Positions 43,644 through 51,877 of a stretch of DNA of 64,000 nucleotides are shown here, piece after piece. The stretch covers positions 1,550,001 through 1,614,000 of the forward strand of contig NZ_CBDFIX010000002.1 of assembly GCF_965248315.1 (NCBI RefSeq). The letters run 5' to 3'. A program made the position numbers and the translations under genes. Under the pieces are notes generated by a model, which made no database searches, had not been told where the DNA came from, and worked only from the letters and a program-made list of their open reading frames with translations. Within the stretch, counting starts at the first letter, position 1; the number at the start of each line of letters is the position of its first letter. The DNA comes from Ulvibacterium sp965248315 (lineage in GTDB: Bacteria; Bacteroidota; Bacteroidia; Flavobacteriales; Flavobacteriaceae).

Positions 43644-44486
43644 TTAGTTGGTAAACAATCTGAGGGTAAACGAGGTGGCACGCCGATATAGTTTGAATTT
43701 CAGGAACACGATAAACCCTACTGAGCCCAATTGTACGACAGGTGCAAAGAAGCCCTGGCCCGTATCGGTTCCAAACAGGTTTACCCAGAAATTGGTGTTG
43801 ATTTCGGTATAAATGGCATTGACAAATACATTGACCAGAAAAAATGCTGGCACAAGCATATAAACGGCAGCGTACAATTTAAAGAAGGTATATGCGAGCG
43901 AGCGAAACTTTTCAAATACGGCAAGGCTTATGACCAAAGGGAAAAAGGCTTGCATTATTCCCAACAGGAAAAAACGCTCTGCCAAGAATAGCGGATAGAT
44001 GAACAAATCCAATATCCAGAGTATGGTACTTAATATAAAGGCCAAAATTTTGAATCCAAACAATGGTGTCACTAACGCCTCATACAAAAGTGTCATTGCC
44101 GAACTTGCCGCATCAAAAAGACTTACATCTTCCTCTAATGGTATATCCTGCATCTGTAACGGTAGTAATGCAGGTGCAGTTCCTCGATACTGTCCTTCGA
44201 TGGCCACTAAAATCCCATCAAAAAACCCTAATACCTGCGTTGAGAATATGACCAAAACCACAATGGCAAAATTTTTTGCCAATTCGCCCGGACTTAACCC
44301 CCAAGTGTAACCGTCCTTGTCTGCAATACCTTCGTTGTATTTTTTAAGGATGTTGACCAAGAAAAATAGGACAGCAAGCGTTTTCATTCCGGCAATGGTA
44401 TATTGCGAAAAGTCGCTGGCCTGTATGGTCTGGAACACCGTATCGATGTATTCCAGCCCAATTCCTAAAATGATGGTCGCAGTCAT
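43644..44486 (-). CDS. traJ: Conjugative transposon protein TraJ
   Basis: The 280-residue protein has at least six membrane helices and matches TraJ (VirB6-like), an inner-membrane channel component. KYNEGIADKDGYTWGLSPGEL, between the second and third helices, is characteristic. It starts 2 bp after the DUF4141 gene. Confidence 0.92.
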   Translation of the reverse strand: MTATIILGIGLEYIDTVFQTIQASDFSQYTIAGMKTLAVLFFLVNILKKYNEGIADKDGYTWGLSPGELAKNFAIVVLVIFSTQVLGFFDGILVAIEGQYRGTAPALLPLQMQDIPLEEDVSLFDAASSAMTLLYEALVTPLFGFKILAFILSTILWILDLFIYPLFLAERFFLLGIMQAFFPLVISLAVFEKFRSLAYTFFKLYAAVYMLVPAFFLVNVFVNAIYTEINTNFWVNLFGTDTGQGFFAPVVQLGSVGFIVFLKFKLYRRATSFTLRLFTN

Positions 44487-44488
44487 TG

Positions 44489-45070
44489 TTAGTATTCGGT
44501 TTCTCGATTATTGACTTTATCTTGCATCTTTCTGAATGAAATAATATCACGATAACGTTTTGTTTTCATAGTGATGTTGGAAACCATTTGCTTTGATTCC
44601 AGTTCTTTTGCTTTCAGTATTTCGGCGCGTTCGGCATCACTCATTTTGAGATAATCGCTGGAGAGAACTTCGTCTATGAAATCAACCGTGTCAAGGGAAT
44701 TTTGTACAATTGTTTCAAAAGAGCCCATAACCTTGTCTATTTCCTCGGGTTTGATGTAGGGGGAATTTAGAATATCCTGAAGGTCATTTTGCATTACATT
44801 GATAAGGCGCTGATTGTTCTGTGCGATTTCCTCAACTGCCCTAAGCTGTTGGACAACGCTTGAAACTTTTTCAATAGCTTCTTTGGCATCCTTCAAGAAT
44901 TTTACGGACTTAATCATTTCTGCCGTCTGTTTACCCGATTCCAAGAGCTGTTTAACCAAACTGATGAAGTTGGTATTGTCATAAACTGGCATTCCCTGAG
45001 CAGTAGCACGACTTGACATTAACAACATTAAGGCTACAGTCATTATTAAAATTCTAATTTTTGTTTTCAT
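44489..45070 (-). CDS. DUF4141 transfer protein (TraI/TrbJ-like)
   Basis: The 193-residue protein has a signal peptide (MKTKIRILIMTVALMLLMSSRATA) and a helical body, beginning QGMPVYDNTNFISLVKQLLESGKQT, as in DUF4141/TrbJ (VirB5-like) proteins. It is in the tra operon between traG and traJ, where the TraI of CTnDOT lies. Confidence 0.88.
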   Translation of the reverse strand: MKTKIRILIMTVALMLLMSSRATAQGMPVYDNTNFISLVKQLLESGKQTAEMIKSVKFLKDAKEAIEKVSSVVQQLRAVEEIAQNNQRLINVMQNDLQDILNSPYIKPEEIDKVMGSFETIVQNSLDTVDFIDEVLSSDYLKMSDAERAEILKAKELESKQMVSNITMKTKRYRDIISFRKMQDKVNNRETEY

Positions 45071-45074
45071 AATA

Positions 45075-47477
45075 TTATGTTTTAGATGTGAATTGAATTA
45101 TTGCTTTTTCCATATCCTGATGCTCATTGTAGAGCTTCATTATTTTTTCGTTTTCCTTTCCATCAGTCAAGTAAGCTGCATACACTTCCTTCGGAACTTC
45201 CAACCGGAAGATGTTGCTTTCCTTGCCTATTTTGATAAACATTTCGGTGTATTTCCGTAGTCCGGAAAGATTGTTTTTGATGGACTTTAACTGGTTCAGG
45301 TCGTGACTGGAAAGGTTGAGCCTTTTGACCAGCTCATCGTAGCCTTTTTCATTGTTTAAGCTGTAGATAACCTGTGTGTTCTCAAGAATACTTGCCGATG
45401 TGGAATTGTTTGGTAGCTGATTAATGGACTGCAAAATGATACCGATAGCACCATTCTGTTTCCGTATGGCCTGATAGTAGAATTCCACACTTTCCAGCAC
45501 GTTGTCAAACTTCAGTTGTTTGGCAAACTCATCGAAAAGGATAATGCCTTTTTCGGCTCGATTACGCCAAATGGTGCGTTGGATAGCTGACTTAATAAGC
45601 TTAAGCATTACGGATAGGATTTCCTTATTATCCTTTACTTCATCAAGCTCAAAGACAATCAAGCGTTTATCTTCGATTTTATAGGTCTGGTCTTCGCTCA
45701 CCTCGAACAGAAAACTGTATAGACCATCACCGACATACTCGGACATTACGTGCAAGAAGCTCGTGACATTAAAGTAGTCGGGATGGATTTTAAGGGTTTT
45801 CAGAATATCCTTCTGATGCCTCTCTATAAAATTGTAGAAACCTTCGAGCGAATGATTTTCAGAAGTGCTATCGTAATAGTGACGCAATATCTTTTTGACC
45901 GAAACGGATTGTGCTTTCGTCACTTTTAGGTCTGAAGCGAACAATTCAAAAAGGAAAACCGACAAGTCTTCGAGACGTTCCGGTGTTAGGTCATTTTTAT
46001 CGCTGATGAAGAATGGGTTGATACCCAAGTTCTTTCCACTTTCATAGCGAAGTACCGTGTATTTCTCAGGATAGAGTTTGGCAAATTTGGTGTAGGATCC
46101 ACCGAGGTCAATTATGACCAGGCGAACACCACTTTCAAAATATTGGCGTAGGATGTTATTGGCCAAAAAGGACTTGCCTTCGCCAGTCGGTGCGAAAATT
46201 GCAAAGTTCCGGGCTTTGATACGTCTCTTGCGTTCATCCCAAACATCTTTTAGCACAGGAATGTTATGTTCCCTATCATTAAAAATAATTCCGGTAGCAT
46301 CAGATTTGTAGTTGGTATTGTTGATGAACAGACATAGGGCGTGCTTCAAATCGGTTACGTACAAATCGTTGTTTGAGAAGTTGGATGAAAAACAGCAATA
46401 ACTGTTCAGAATATAATTTTTACGTTCTTCACCTCTCGGATAGTAAGGGATGATATCGAGTTCCTTAAACTCAGTCTTGATTTTCGAGGTAATTGAATCG
46501 AGACTTTTTTTATCCTTTGCCCAATAGACCACATTTAAGTGACCACGGATGATCCGAGCATTATCATCGGCATTGATTTGGTCAAGGATGTGCTGGATTT
46601 TACCAAGAACCACCTTATTCTGCGAACCGAAATTGGAACTTTTGTTAAGCTCTTCTATTTTCTTATCCAGCAGCTTTCGCCATTTCTGTTTATCATCCAA
46701 ATACAGGATTTGGTTGACGATGTGGTTCTCATTCAGCGTAAGCCCTAAGCCATCAATAAACCCTTGATGAAACACAAAATCGTCCGAAGTGAATTTCTCA
46801 TTGGTCTTGCTACTCTGTACACTTTCGCCAAAGCACAGTTCGCTATTGACGGCCAGGGCATCAAAATGGTTATCGCCAATGGTGACGTTCTTTTTTTCCA
46901 GTAGGATGTCGGTATCAAAACCTTCGCTGAATCCGTTGAAATAGTTTGTGGTGAGTTGTAGTATTTCTTTCGCTTGAAGCGAAACAAAACGCATCTTTCG
47001 GCTGTTATTGATAAAGGACACCGAATCGCTCACCGCATTGGCAAACACCTTAATGTTGTCATCCATTTGCTGGACAATTCCTTTGAAAACCTTTCGGAAT
47101 GGGTTGACATATTTTGGATTGTTGAGTGCCTTGTTTTTTGTCAGGATAAAGAACAAATAACATTGATGTTCGATGTAACCACGACTTTTAAAATGATTGT
47201 GCGTTGCCTTTTCGAGAAAGGACTCATTGGGCAATTGTTCTGAAGAGTAGGACTTCTTTAAATAAATATCCTGTTTATGAACCACAATTCCAACAGGTAG
47301 TGACTTCAAGGCTTGGAACCACGCACCGTGTATATCCTCAAAGTCCTTTTCAGAAAGCGAATAGATTTCTGGCAGATTCCCTTTATAGCACAACACCACA
47401 TTGCCATTATTGGCAAAGACAATATTATCCTGAATATCTGCAATGGGTTGATATGCTGAGAGGTTCATCTTATTCAT
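45075..47477 (-). CDS. traG: Conjugation ATPase TraG (VirB4-like)
   Basis: The ATG at 47477 gives about 800 residues and overlaps traF by 8 bp; a longer in-frame start would reach far into traF. Walker A is FAPTGEGKSFLANN and Walker B is IILFDEFAK. The N-terminal domain with AYQPIADIQDNIVFANNGNV and the length fit the TraG (VirB4) motor of Bacteroidota ICEs, which powers assembly and transfer. Confidence 0.94.
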   Translation of the reverse strand: MNKMNLSAYQPIADIQDNIVFANNGNVVLCYKGNLPEIYSLSEKDFEDIHGAWFQALKSLPVGIVVHKQDIYLKKSYSSEQLPNESFLEKATHNHFKSRGYIEHQCYLFFILTKNKALNNPKYVNPFRKVFKGIVQQMDDNIKVFANAVSDSVSFINNSRKMRFVSLQAKEILQLTTNYFNGFSEGFDTDILLEKKNVTIGDNHFDALAVNSELCFGESVQSSKTNEKFTSDDFVFHQGFIDGLGLTLNENHIVNQILYLDDKQKWRKLLDKKIEELNKSSNFGSQNKVVLGKIQHILDQINADDNARIIRGHLNVVYWAKDKKSLDSITSKIKTEFKELDIIPYYPRGEERKNYILNSYCCFSSNFSNNDLYVTDLKHALCLFINNTNYKSDATGIIFNDREHNIPVLKDVWDERKRRIKARNFAIFAPTGEGKSFLANNILRQYFESGVRLVIIDLGGSYTKFAKLYPEKYTVLRYESGKNLGINPFFISDKNDLTPERLEDLSVFLFELFASDLKVTKAQSVSVKKILRHYYDSTSENHSLEGFYNFIERHQKDILKTLKIHPDYFNVTSFLHVMSEYVGDGLYSFLFEVSEDQTYKIEDKRLIVFELDEVKDNKEILSVMLKLIKSAIQRTIWRNRAEKGIILFDEFAKQLKFDNVLESVEFYYQAIRKQNGAIGIILQSINQLPNNSTSASILENTQVIYSLNNEKGYDELVKRLNLSSHDLNQLKSIKNNLSGLRKYTEMFIKIGKESNIFRLEVPKEVYAAYLTDGKENEKIMKLYNEHQDMEKAIIQFTSKT

Positions 47478-47748
47478 ATTCAAAACCTGAGTTACGCTTG
47501 TTGCTGATGATTTTTGGAAAAGGATTACCCATTTGAAATAGCTGTGGATTGTTGGCAATTCGAGTTAATGCGATGTAGAGACCACCATTGAATACCATTA
47601 ACCCAATGATGACACCAAAGCTGAAGGAAAAGATGATAATGAGAAGTGATGCCAAAATGGATACCATCATCAAGGCAAACAGGGAAATGGGCAGACCAAA
47701 GATGACCGCACGTTTCCGCATATTTCTATAGACTTCAAACTTCTTCAC
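47470..47748 (-). CDS. traF: Conjugative protein TraF (DUF4133)
   Basis: The 92-residue protein has two membrane helices and a charged N-terminus (FEVYRNMRKRAVIFGLP), matching DUF4133/TraF, a VirB3-like inner-membrane partner of TraG. It overlaps both traE (1 bp) and traG (8 bp). Confidence 0.9.
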   Translation of the reverse strand: MKKFEVYRNMRKRAVIFGLPISLFALMMVSILASLLIIIFSFSFGVIIGLMVFNGGLYIALTRIANNPQLFQMGNPFPKIISNKRNSGFEYE

Positions 47749-48035
47749 TACACTACAATGCCTATTAGATAGGTGAAGATTCCAACGACTGCACCAGCAA
47801 TTAGCACAAAGACCAATACACGCGTAATCCCTTTTTTAAGGTCTGCGTTTTCACCAAAGAAGTGTCCTGCATTAAACAGGAAACCTATTAGGAAGATGAC
47901 ACCCAATATAATTGGGAAAATAGTTCGGATGGTGTCGGAAACATCGTTGACCGAATCTTCAATACCACCAATCTGAGCAAAAAGCGAAGTTGATAAGAGC
48001 GAAAGAACGCCTGCCAAATAATGTGTTTTTTTCAT
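47748..48035 (-). CDS. traE: Conjugative protein TraE (DUF4134)
   Basis: The 95-residue protein has a signal peptide and two membrane helices, matching DUF4134/TraE, a VirB2-like pilin candidate. It is the first gene of the tra operon. A minus-strand TATATTTG box (48112-48119) lies about 77 bp upstream of its start. Confidence 0.9.
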   Translation of the reverse strand: MKKTHYLAGVLSLLSTSLFAQIGGIEDSVNDVSDTIRTIFPIILGVIFLIGFLFNAGHFFGENADLKKGITRVLVFVLIAGAVVGIFTYLIGIVV

Positions 48036-48081
48036 AACGAATTAGATTAAAATTTTGGTTCATTTTCGTTATGTGAAATTT

Positions 48082-48122
48082 ACATATATTTGAACATAAA
48101 TAATTGAAAATCAAATATATGT
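48082..48122. promoter_or_regulatory. Symmetric facing promoters between tra operon and amidase gene
   Basis: A perfect 12-bp inverted repeat ACATATATTTGA (48082-48093) / TCAAATATATGT (48111-48122) holds a TATATTTG -7 box in each arm, one on each strand. The plus box (48085-48092) would serve the amidase gene and the minus box (48112-48119) the tra operon. Both point inward, so the start sites would lie only a few bases apart and the polymerases would interfere. Confidence 0.6.
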
Positions 48123-48224
48123 GAATAAAATATTATTTGATATTGTTTGGTTTTCGATGCTATTATTTGGCATCAAATTCTATGGAATTTTGAAGTGTAA
48201 CTGTTGAAAACCTAAAATTGGAAA

Positions 48225-48887
48225 ATGAAAAAGTGGCTCAAAAACGTCAGTTTTGTGTTTTTACTTCTCAAAAGTTGCTTGCTTTTGGGTCAGGATTTGG
48301 ATGAGAAAAAAATCATTGTCATTGACCCTGGCCACGGCGGAAATGATTCTGGTGCAATTGGGGTAAATAGCTTAAGGGAAAAGAAAATCACCTTAGAAAT
48401 AGTAAGGTTGATTTCAGAATTGGCTGAGAAAAACTACAATAAAACTGTGGAAATTTATCAAACACGGTATAGCGATACCTTAGTTTCTTTAAGTGATAGA
48501 GCCAAGCTGGCCAAAGTTCTAAATGCAGATTTGTTTCTTTCCCTGCATTGCAATCATTCTGATAATCCAGATGCAAGAGGTGTGGAAGTCTATGTGCCCA
48601 ATAAAAGGTTGAAGTTTTTGGATGAAGCAACTTGGTTTGGCTTTCAATTACAAGCAGAATTGAATGAGAAGTTGGGATTTGAAAGTAGAGGCGTAAAATT
48701 TGCTAATTTTCAGGTGCTTAGGGAAACGACTGACTATATGCCTTCAATTCTTTTGGAATTGGGGTTTGTAAGTAATGAAGATGAACAAGGTTATCTGCTA
48801 AAGCCAGAATCTCTGAATGCTGTGGCACTGGTGATTTGGGAATGTTTAATAAAAAATATTGATAGTTATGAAAGAGTTGGGGATTGA
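48225..48887 (+). CDS. N-acetylmuramoyl-L-alanine amidase (Amidase_3)
   Basis: The 220-residue protein has a signal peptide and an Amidase_3 domain: VIDPGHGGNDSGA with a zinc His, Glu in REKKITLEI, SLHCNHSDNPDARGVEVYV with the second His, and the catalytic Glu in SILLELGFVSN. It cleaves the stem peptide from peptidoglycan and could open the wall for the transfer channel. It is divergent from the tra operon. A 29-residue frame overlaps its 3' end by 20 bp. Confidence 0.92.
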   Translation: MKKWLKNVSFVFLLLKSCLLLGQDLDEKKIIVIDPGHGGNDSGAIGVNSLREKKITLEIVRLISELAEKNYNKTVEIYQTRYSDTLVSLSDRAKLAKVLNADLFLSLHCNHSDNPDARGVEVYVPNKRLKFLDEATWFGFQLQAELNEKLGFESRGVKFANFQVLRETTDYMPSILLELGFVSNEDEQGYLLKPESLNAVALVIWECLIKNIDSYERVGD

Positions 48888-48957
48888 GGTTGTAAAATGT
48901 TTGAGAAAAGTAATTCTTTCTATTTTGAATTTTATTCTGTCTTTATCGAAAAAATGA
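48868..48957 (+). CDS. Predicted 29-residue hydrophobic peptide overlapping the amidase gene
   Basis: An ATG at 48868, inside the last codons of the amidase gene, opens a frame of 29 residues: MKELGIEVVKCLRKVILSIL, then NFILSLSKK. It has a hydrophobic core flanked by Lys/Arg. Small hydrophobic peptides next to N-acetylmuramoyl-alanine amidases are known in Bacteroidota (the smalltalk family), but I cannot claim membership. Confidence 0.4.
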   Translation: MKELGIEVVKCLRKVILSILNFILSLSKK

Positions 48958-48958
48958 G

Positions 48959-49690
48959 CTACTGTTGATTAGGGTGAAAACCATCATTTTTCATAAAAGC
49001 GATGGTCTGCAGAATTTCATCTTTATCAAATTTTGATTTATCAGGATGCCACTGATAAAATTTATGAACTAAAATTTCTTCTGTAAGTAGTTGCTTTTCA
49101 TCAATAATTTCCTTCCAGCAAGCAAAAATGGTGGCAATCAATTCTATGGCTCTAGTTTTAGTCTTTCGAAACTTATTTATTATAAAATCAATTTCAGAGA
49201 GTTGTTCATTGAAATAGCGTTCATACCATTCTTTATGGCCACCATATTTCTCTAAAGGTTGATATTTTTCATATTCTCTTGGATTATAAGAGAACCATTT
49301 ATTTTCCTTAAACTTTTTATCAATTGAACGCATTAAGCGATTATCATAAGGTCCCATAGCTTGTTTCAAGAAGTTGGCGTGGATATCAATTCTTGCGGAA
49401 TTTTGGCACAAATAAAGAAGCTTCTGAAGCTTTAAATGTCCTAGTGTATTTTCTTGGTGCAACTGATATACGATTTCTGCAGCAAGCACTGTCCTCTTGT
49501 GATAATCAATATTTGTTGCTTTTTTTTTAGGCCTTAACCCCTCTAAAATCTTGTATGAATCTATTTTGTCAGGATTTGATTCTGTTTTACAAGACTTGAA
49601 TGTATCGTCAAAAGCTTTTATTTCATCTGGACTTTGGGGAAGACCAAAACCCAATGAAATCAGTATTTCATTAATCTTAGACTCTTCCAT
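48959..49690 (-). CDS. Panacea-domain (DUF4065) protein
   Basis: The 243-residue protein has a Panacea domain at about 75-215: LHQENTLGHLKLQKLLYLCQ, then HANFLKQAMGPYDNRLMRSI. Panacea domains often act as antitoxins that neutralise diverse toxins. The N-terminal ~65 residues (INEILISLGFGLPQSPDEIKAFDDTFKS) form an extra module. Its gene overlaps the upstream sigma-factor gene by 14 bp, so both are co-translated. It may inhibit the sigma factor, like an anti-sigma, or guard another partner. Confidence 0.78.
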   Translation of the reverse strand: MEESKINEILISLGFGLPQSPDEIKAFDDTFKSCKTESNPDKIDSYKILEGLRPKKKATNIDYHKRTVLAAEIVYQLHQENTLGHLKLQKLLYLCQNSARIDIHANFLKQAMGPYDNRLMRSIDKKFKENKWFSYNPREYEKYQPLEKYGGHKEWYERYFNEQLSEIDFIINKFRKTKTRAIELIATIFACWKEIIDEKQLLTEEILVHKFYQWHPDKSKFDKDEILQTIAFMKNDGFHPNQQ

Positions 49691-50345
49691 TGTAAAACTC
49701 TTTTGTTACTTCCATCGCAGAAGTATAATTCTTTATTTTATCTAATGCTTCCTTTTTCAAGCCTCGAATCGTAGGCTGTTTAACATCACCCAGATGTTCT
49801 CGAAGTTTTTTAAGTAGTTTATTTGGTAGATTAAAACCGTCTATTTCGTATTGCTTGTATGTGAGATAAACCGTTCTTTGGGAAGGCGTAAGTGAATGTA
49901 TTGCCTTAATTAGAATTTGTTGTTCTAGATTCATTTCCATACCATCAACGTCAGGAATGTCTGTAACAATCTCTTCAGAACCATCATAAGGGTAATTAAG
50001 TTTTCTCTGTTGTTGTCTGTAATAATTAGTGAGTTCTATTTTTACTATACCAACTAAATAACCCACAAATAAGTAATCTACATCTGCTTCATCTTCAGGA
50101 TTAATTTCAAACTTCCCTTTTTCAGCATAGGACTTAAAAGTCGCTGTAACAACCTGTTCGGCGACATTGATGTCGTGACCAAATCTTTTACATCTAATCT
50201 CGCATTTTTTTAATATGTCATCTTTAAATCTATGCGTCAGCGCGTGAAAGGCGTTTTCCCTTAAGGATAGGGGGTTGCTCTTATCCTGATAAATCTCGGT
50301 AAGTCGTAAAGTGTGCTCATCTTTTAGTTTTTTCCAATCTGACAT
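49677..50345 (-). CDS. ECF-like sigma-70 family protein
   Basis: The 222-residue protein has sigma region 2 (VAEQVVTATFKSYAEKGKFE ... VGYLVGIVKIELTNYYRQQ) and region 4 (HSLTPSQRTVYLTYKQYEID ... VKQPTIRGLKKEALDKI), as in ECF sigma factors. It is divergent from the defence-like operon by 106 bp and overlaps the Panacea gene by 14 bp. It could control the operon, itself or ICE genes. A classical anti-sigma gene is absent; the Panacea protein occupies that place. Confidence 0.75.
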   Translation of the reverse strand: MSDWKKLKDEHTLRLTEIYQDKSNPLSLRENAFHALTHRFKDDILKKCEIRCKRFGHDINVAEQVVTATFKSYAEKGKFEINPEDEADVDYLFVGYLVGIVKIELTNYYRQQQRKLNYPYDGSEEIVTDIPDVDGMEMNLEQQILIKAIHSLTPSQRTVYLTYKQYEIDGFNLPNKLLKKLREHLGDVKQPTIRGLKKEALDKIKNYTSAMEVTKEFYNGRV

Positions 50346-50451
50346 TGGTTGTTTTCAATAATGGTACGAAAAAGCGTTGGGGATGGTTTTGCGTACTAAG
50401 GTTGGCGTAACACGCTAAAACAAAACTAAGCATATTTTTTAACATTTTATT

Positions 50452-50628
50452 ATGGCAACAAATGGAAAAAGCGGCGACAACCGCAGGCACGGAGCAGTTA
50501 AGAAAAGATCCCAAGTAAAAAACCCTAAAACAGGGATTTGGACCAAGCGTGATTCGGAAACCGGTAAGTTTATGGATGGAAAAACATCAAGTAAAAAACC
50601 ATTTAAAGGAGTAAGAAAGGAAAAGTAA
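50452..50628 (+). CDS. Small basic 58-residue protein leading the defence-like operon
   Basis: An ATG at 50452 gives 58 residues, starting MATNGKSGDNRRHGAVKKRS, then NPKTGIWTKRDSETGKFMDGK, and a Lys-rich end. Similar small basic proteins with the pattern NPKTG-WTKRD--TGKF-D are common in Bacteroidota with no known role. It lies 12 bp upstream of the LRAT-like gene. It may bind nucleic acid, or simply precede the operon by chance. Confidence 0.72.
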   Translation: MATNGKSGDNRRHGAVKKRSQVKNPKTGIWTKRDSETGKFMDGKTSSKKPFKGVRKEK

Positions 50629-50640
50629 TAATTGAGTAAT

Positions 50641-51057
50641 ATGACAAAATACTTACAATTGATTAAACAGTTAGCCCCTATCGATGCAATAGTGGCTAAA
50701 AAGAGAAACGGTCTAGGAAGAATACTGGACCATTACGTAGTTTATTTAGGCAATGGTGTTTTTATAGGTAATCTTAAAGGTGCGGTTAAAATTATCCCAG
50801 AGAATGAACTTATGGAACTCCTGCAAGAATACGAACCTGTGAGAATCCGAAAGTTTAGAGGGAGCCATTTTGACATTCAAAATGCAATTAAGAGGGCGTA
50901 TCAAAAGCTGGGTCAGCGTTATAGCTTCTTAGGCTTCAATTGTGAGCATTTTGCAAATTGGGTACAATACGGTAAAGAGAGAAGTAGTCAAGTAAATACC
51001 GGCTTGATGGTGCTTGGAAGCGTAATCTTTTTAAGACTTATATCGAACGATGAATAA
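50641..51057 (+). CDS. LRAT/NlpC-P60-like cysteine hydrolase with C-terminal hydrophobic segment
   Basis: The ATG at 50641 gives 138 residues; a TTG three codons earlier is possible. The fold is a permuted papain of the LRAT type: LDHYVVYLGNGVFIG carries the His, and FNCEHFANWV is the NCEHF signature with the nucleophile Cys (Cys101 from the ATG). A short hydrophobic stretch near the C-terminus (GLMVLGSVIFLRLI) may anchor it in a membrane. LRAT-type enzymes are acyltransferases or thiol hydrolases. The gene overlaps the NUDIX gene by 8 bp, so both act in one operon with the CD-NTase. It might be an effector or play a processing role. Confidence 0.82.
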   Translation: MTKYLQLIKQLAPIDAIVAKKRNGLGRILDHYVVYLGNGVFIGNLKGAVKIIPENELMELLQEYEPVRIRKFRGSHFDIQNAIKRAYQKLGQRYSFLGFNCEHFANWVQYGKERSSQVNTGLMVLGSVIFLRLISNDE

Positions 51058-51877
51058 AGTACTTAGACGCTTTTTGTTTTACCTAATCGGATTTCTTGTA
51101 GCAATTAGCTATTTGTCATATCGTTATCTGTATTTAGAGGGTGCAAACGATTTTCACAAAGAAATTTTGGTAACAGCAGCCTTCGCAGTTGTAATCGGAT
51201 GCTTTACAGGTATTATAGAAATCGTTAAAGCACATGGGAAATACTTTTGGATTGCCTTAAGGTGTTTCCTTTTAATTCCAAACAAAAAAGTATACGTATC
51301 TCTAAGTTACTTACTCAGAATTAAAATACCAGGAGACGAAAAGTATTTTTTGGTCAAGGGTGGTAAGATTAATCAATATCAGCCAGTTGGAGGTGTATAT
51401 AAATTAGTTGGTAATAAGGATTTATACAAGGACTGGAAGGCAGCCCCGAAAGCGGATGGAAAGAACCCTAAAGACCTACGGTTTTTTGTAAGCGCAAAAT
51501 TCGTCCCAAAAATTATCAGTTGGTTCTATTCTCGAAAGGACAGGGAAACTGGGGTATGGCGAGAATTTTCGGAAGAATTGGTTGAAACTCAAATTTTAAG
51601 TGCTACTAATTTCAAATCTATTAGAGCAGAATACCTCGGGACTGAGGAGAACATCCTGTGCAAACAAACACGCTTTAAGGATGAAGAGTATCATACTTTG
51701 ATTTACGATATTTTCCAGATTGAACTAAATACAAAGCAGTTAAAGGAATTTAAAAAACTATTAAAAAGCAGCTCATTTAATGAGAAGTATGCCTTTGTTA
51801 GTGAAGATGACATAAAAAAAGAATGCTTTAACGAACATAAAACAAGAATAGGACAACACGCAAAATACATATCGTAA
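51050..51877 (+). CDS. Membrane-anchored SMODS-associated NUDIX (SA-NUDIX) protein
   Basis: The 275-residue protein has two membrane helices (about 8-28 and 39-58; a third hydrophobic stretch at 64-76) followed by a NUDIX domain. The motif QPVGGVYKLVG (111-121) and the NUDIX core REFSEEL (171-177) fit the SMODS-associated NUDIX family described beside CD-NTase genes. NUDIX enzymes hydrolyse nucleoside diphosphate derivatives, so it may be the effector or a nucleotide-degrading brake. It overlaps the LRAT gene by 8 bp and abuts the CD-NTase gene with no gap. Confidence 0.86.
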   Translation: MNKVLRRFLFYLIGFLVAISYLSYRYLYLEGANDFHKEILVTAAFAVVIGCFTGIIEIVKAHGKYFWIALRCFLLIPNKKVYVSLSYLLRIKIPGDEKYFLVKGGKINQYQPVGGVYKLVGNKDLYKDWKAAPKADGKNPKDLRFFVSAKFVPKIISWFYSRKDRETGVWREFSEELVETQILSATNFKSIRAEYLGTEENILCKQTRFKDEEYHTLIYDIFQIELNTKQLKEFKKLLKSSSFNEKYAFVSEDDIKKECFNEHKTRIGQHAKYIS

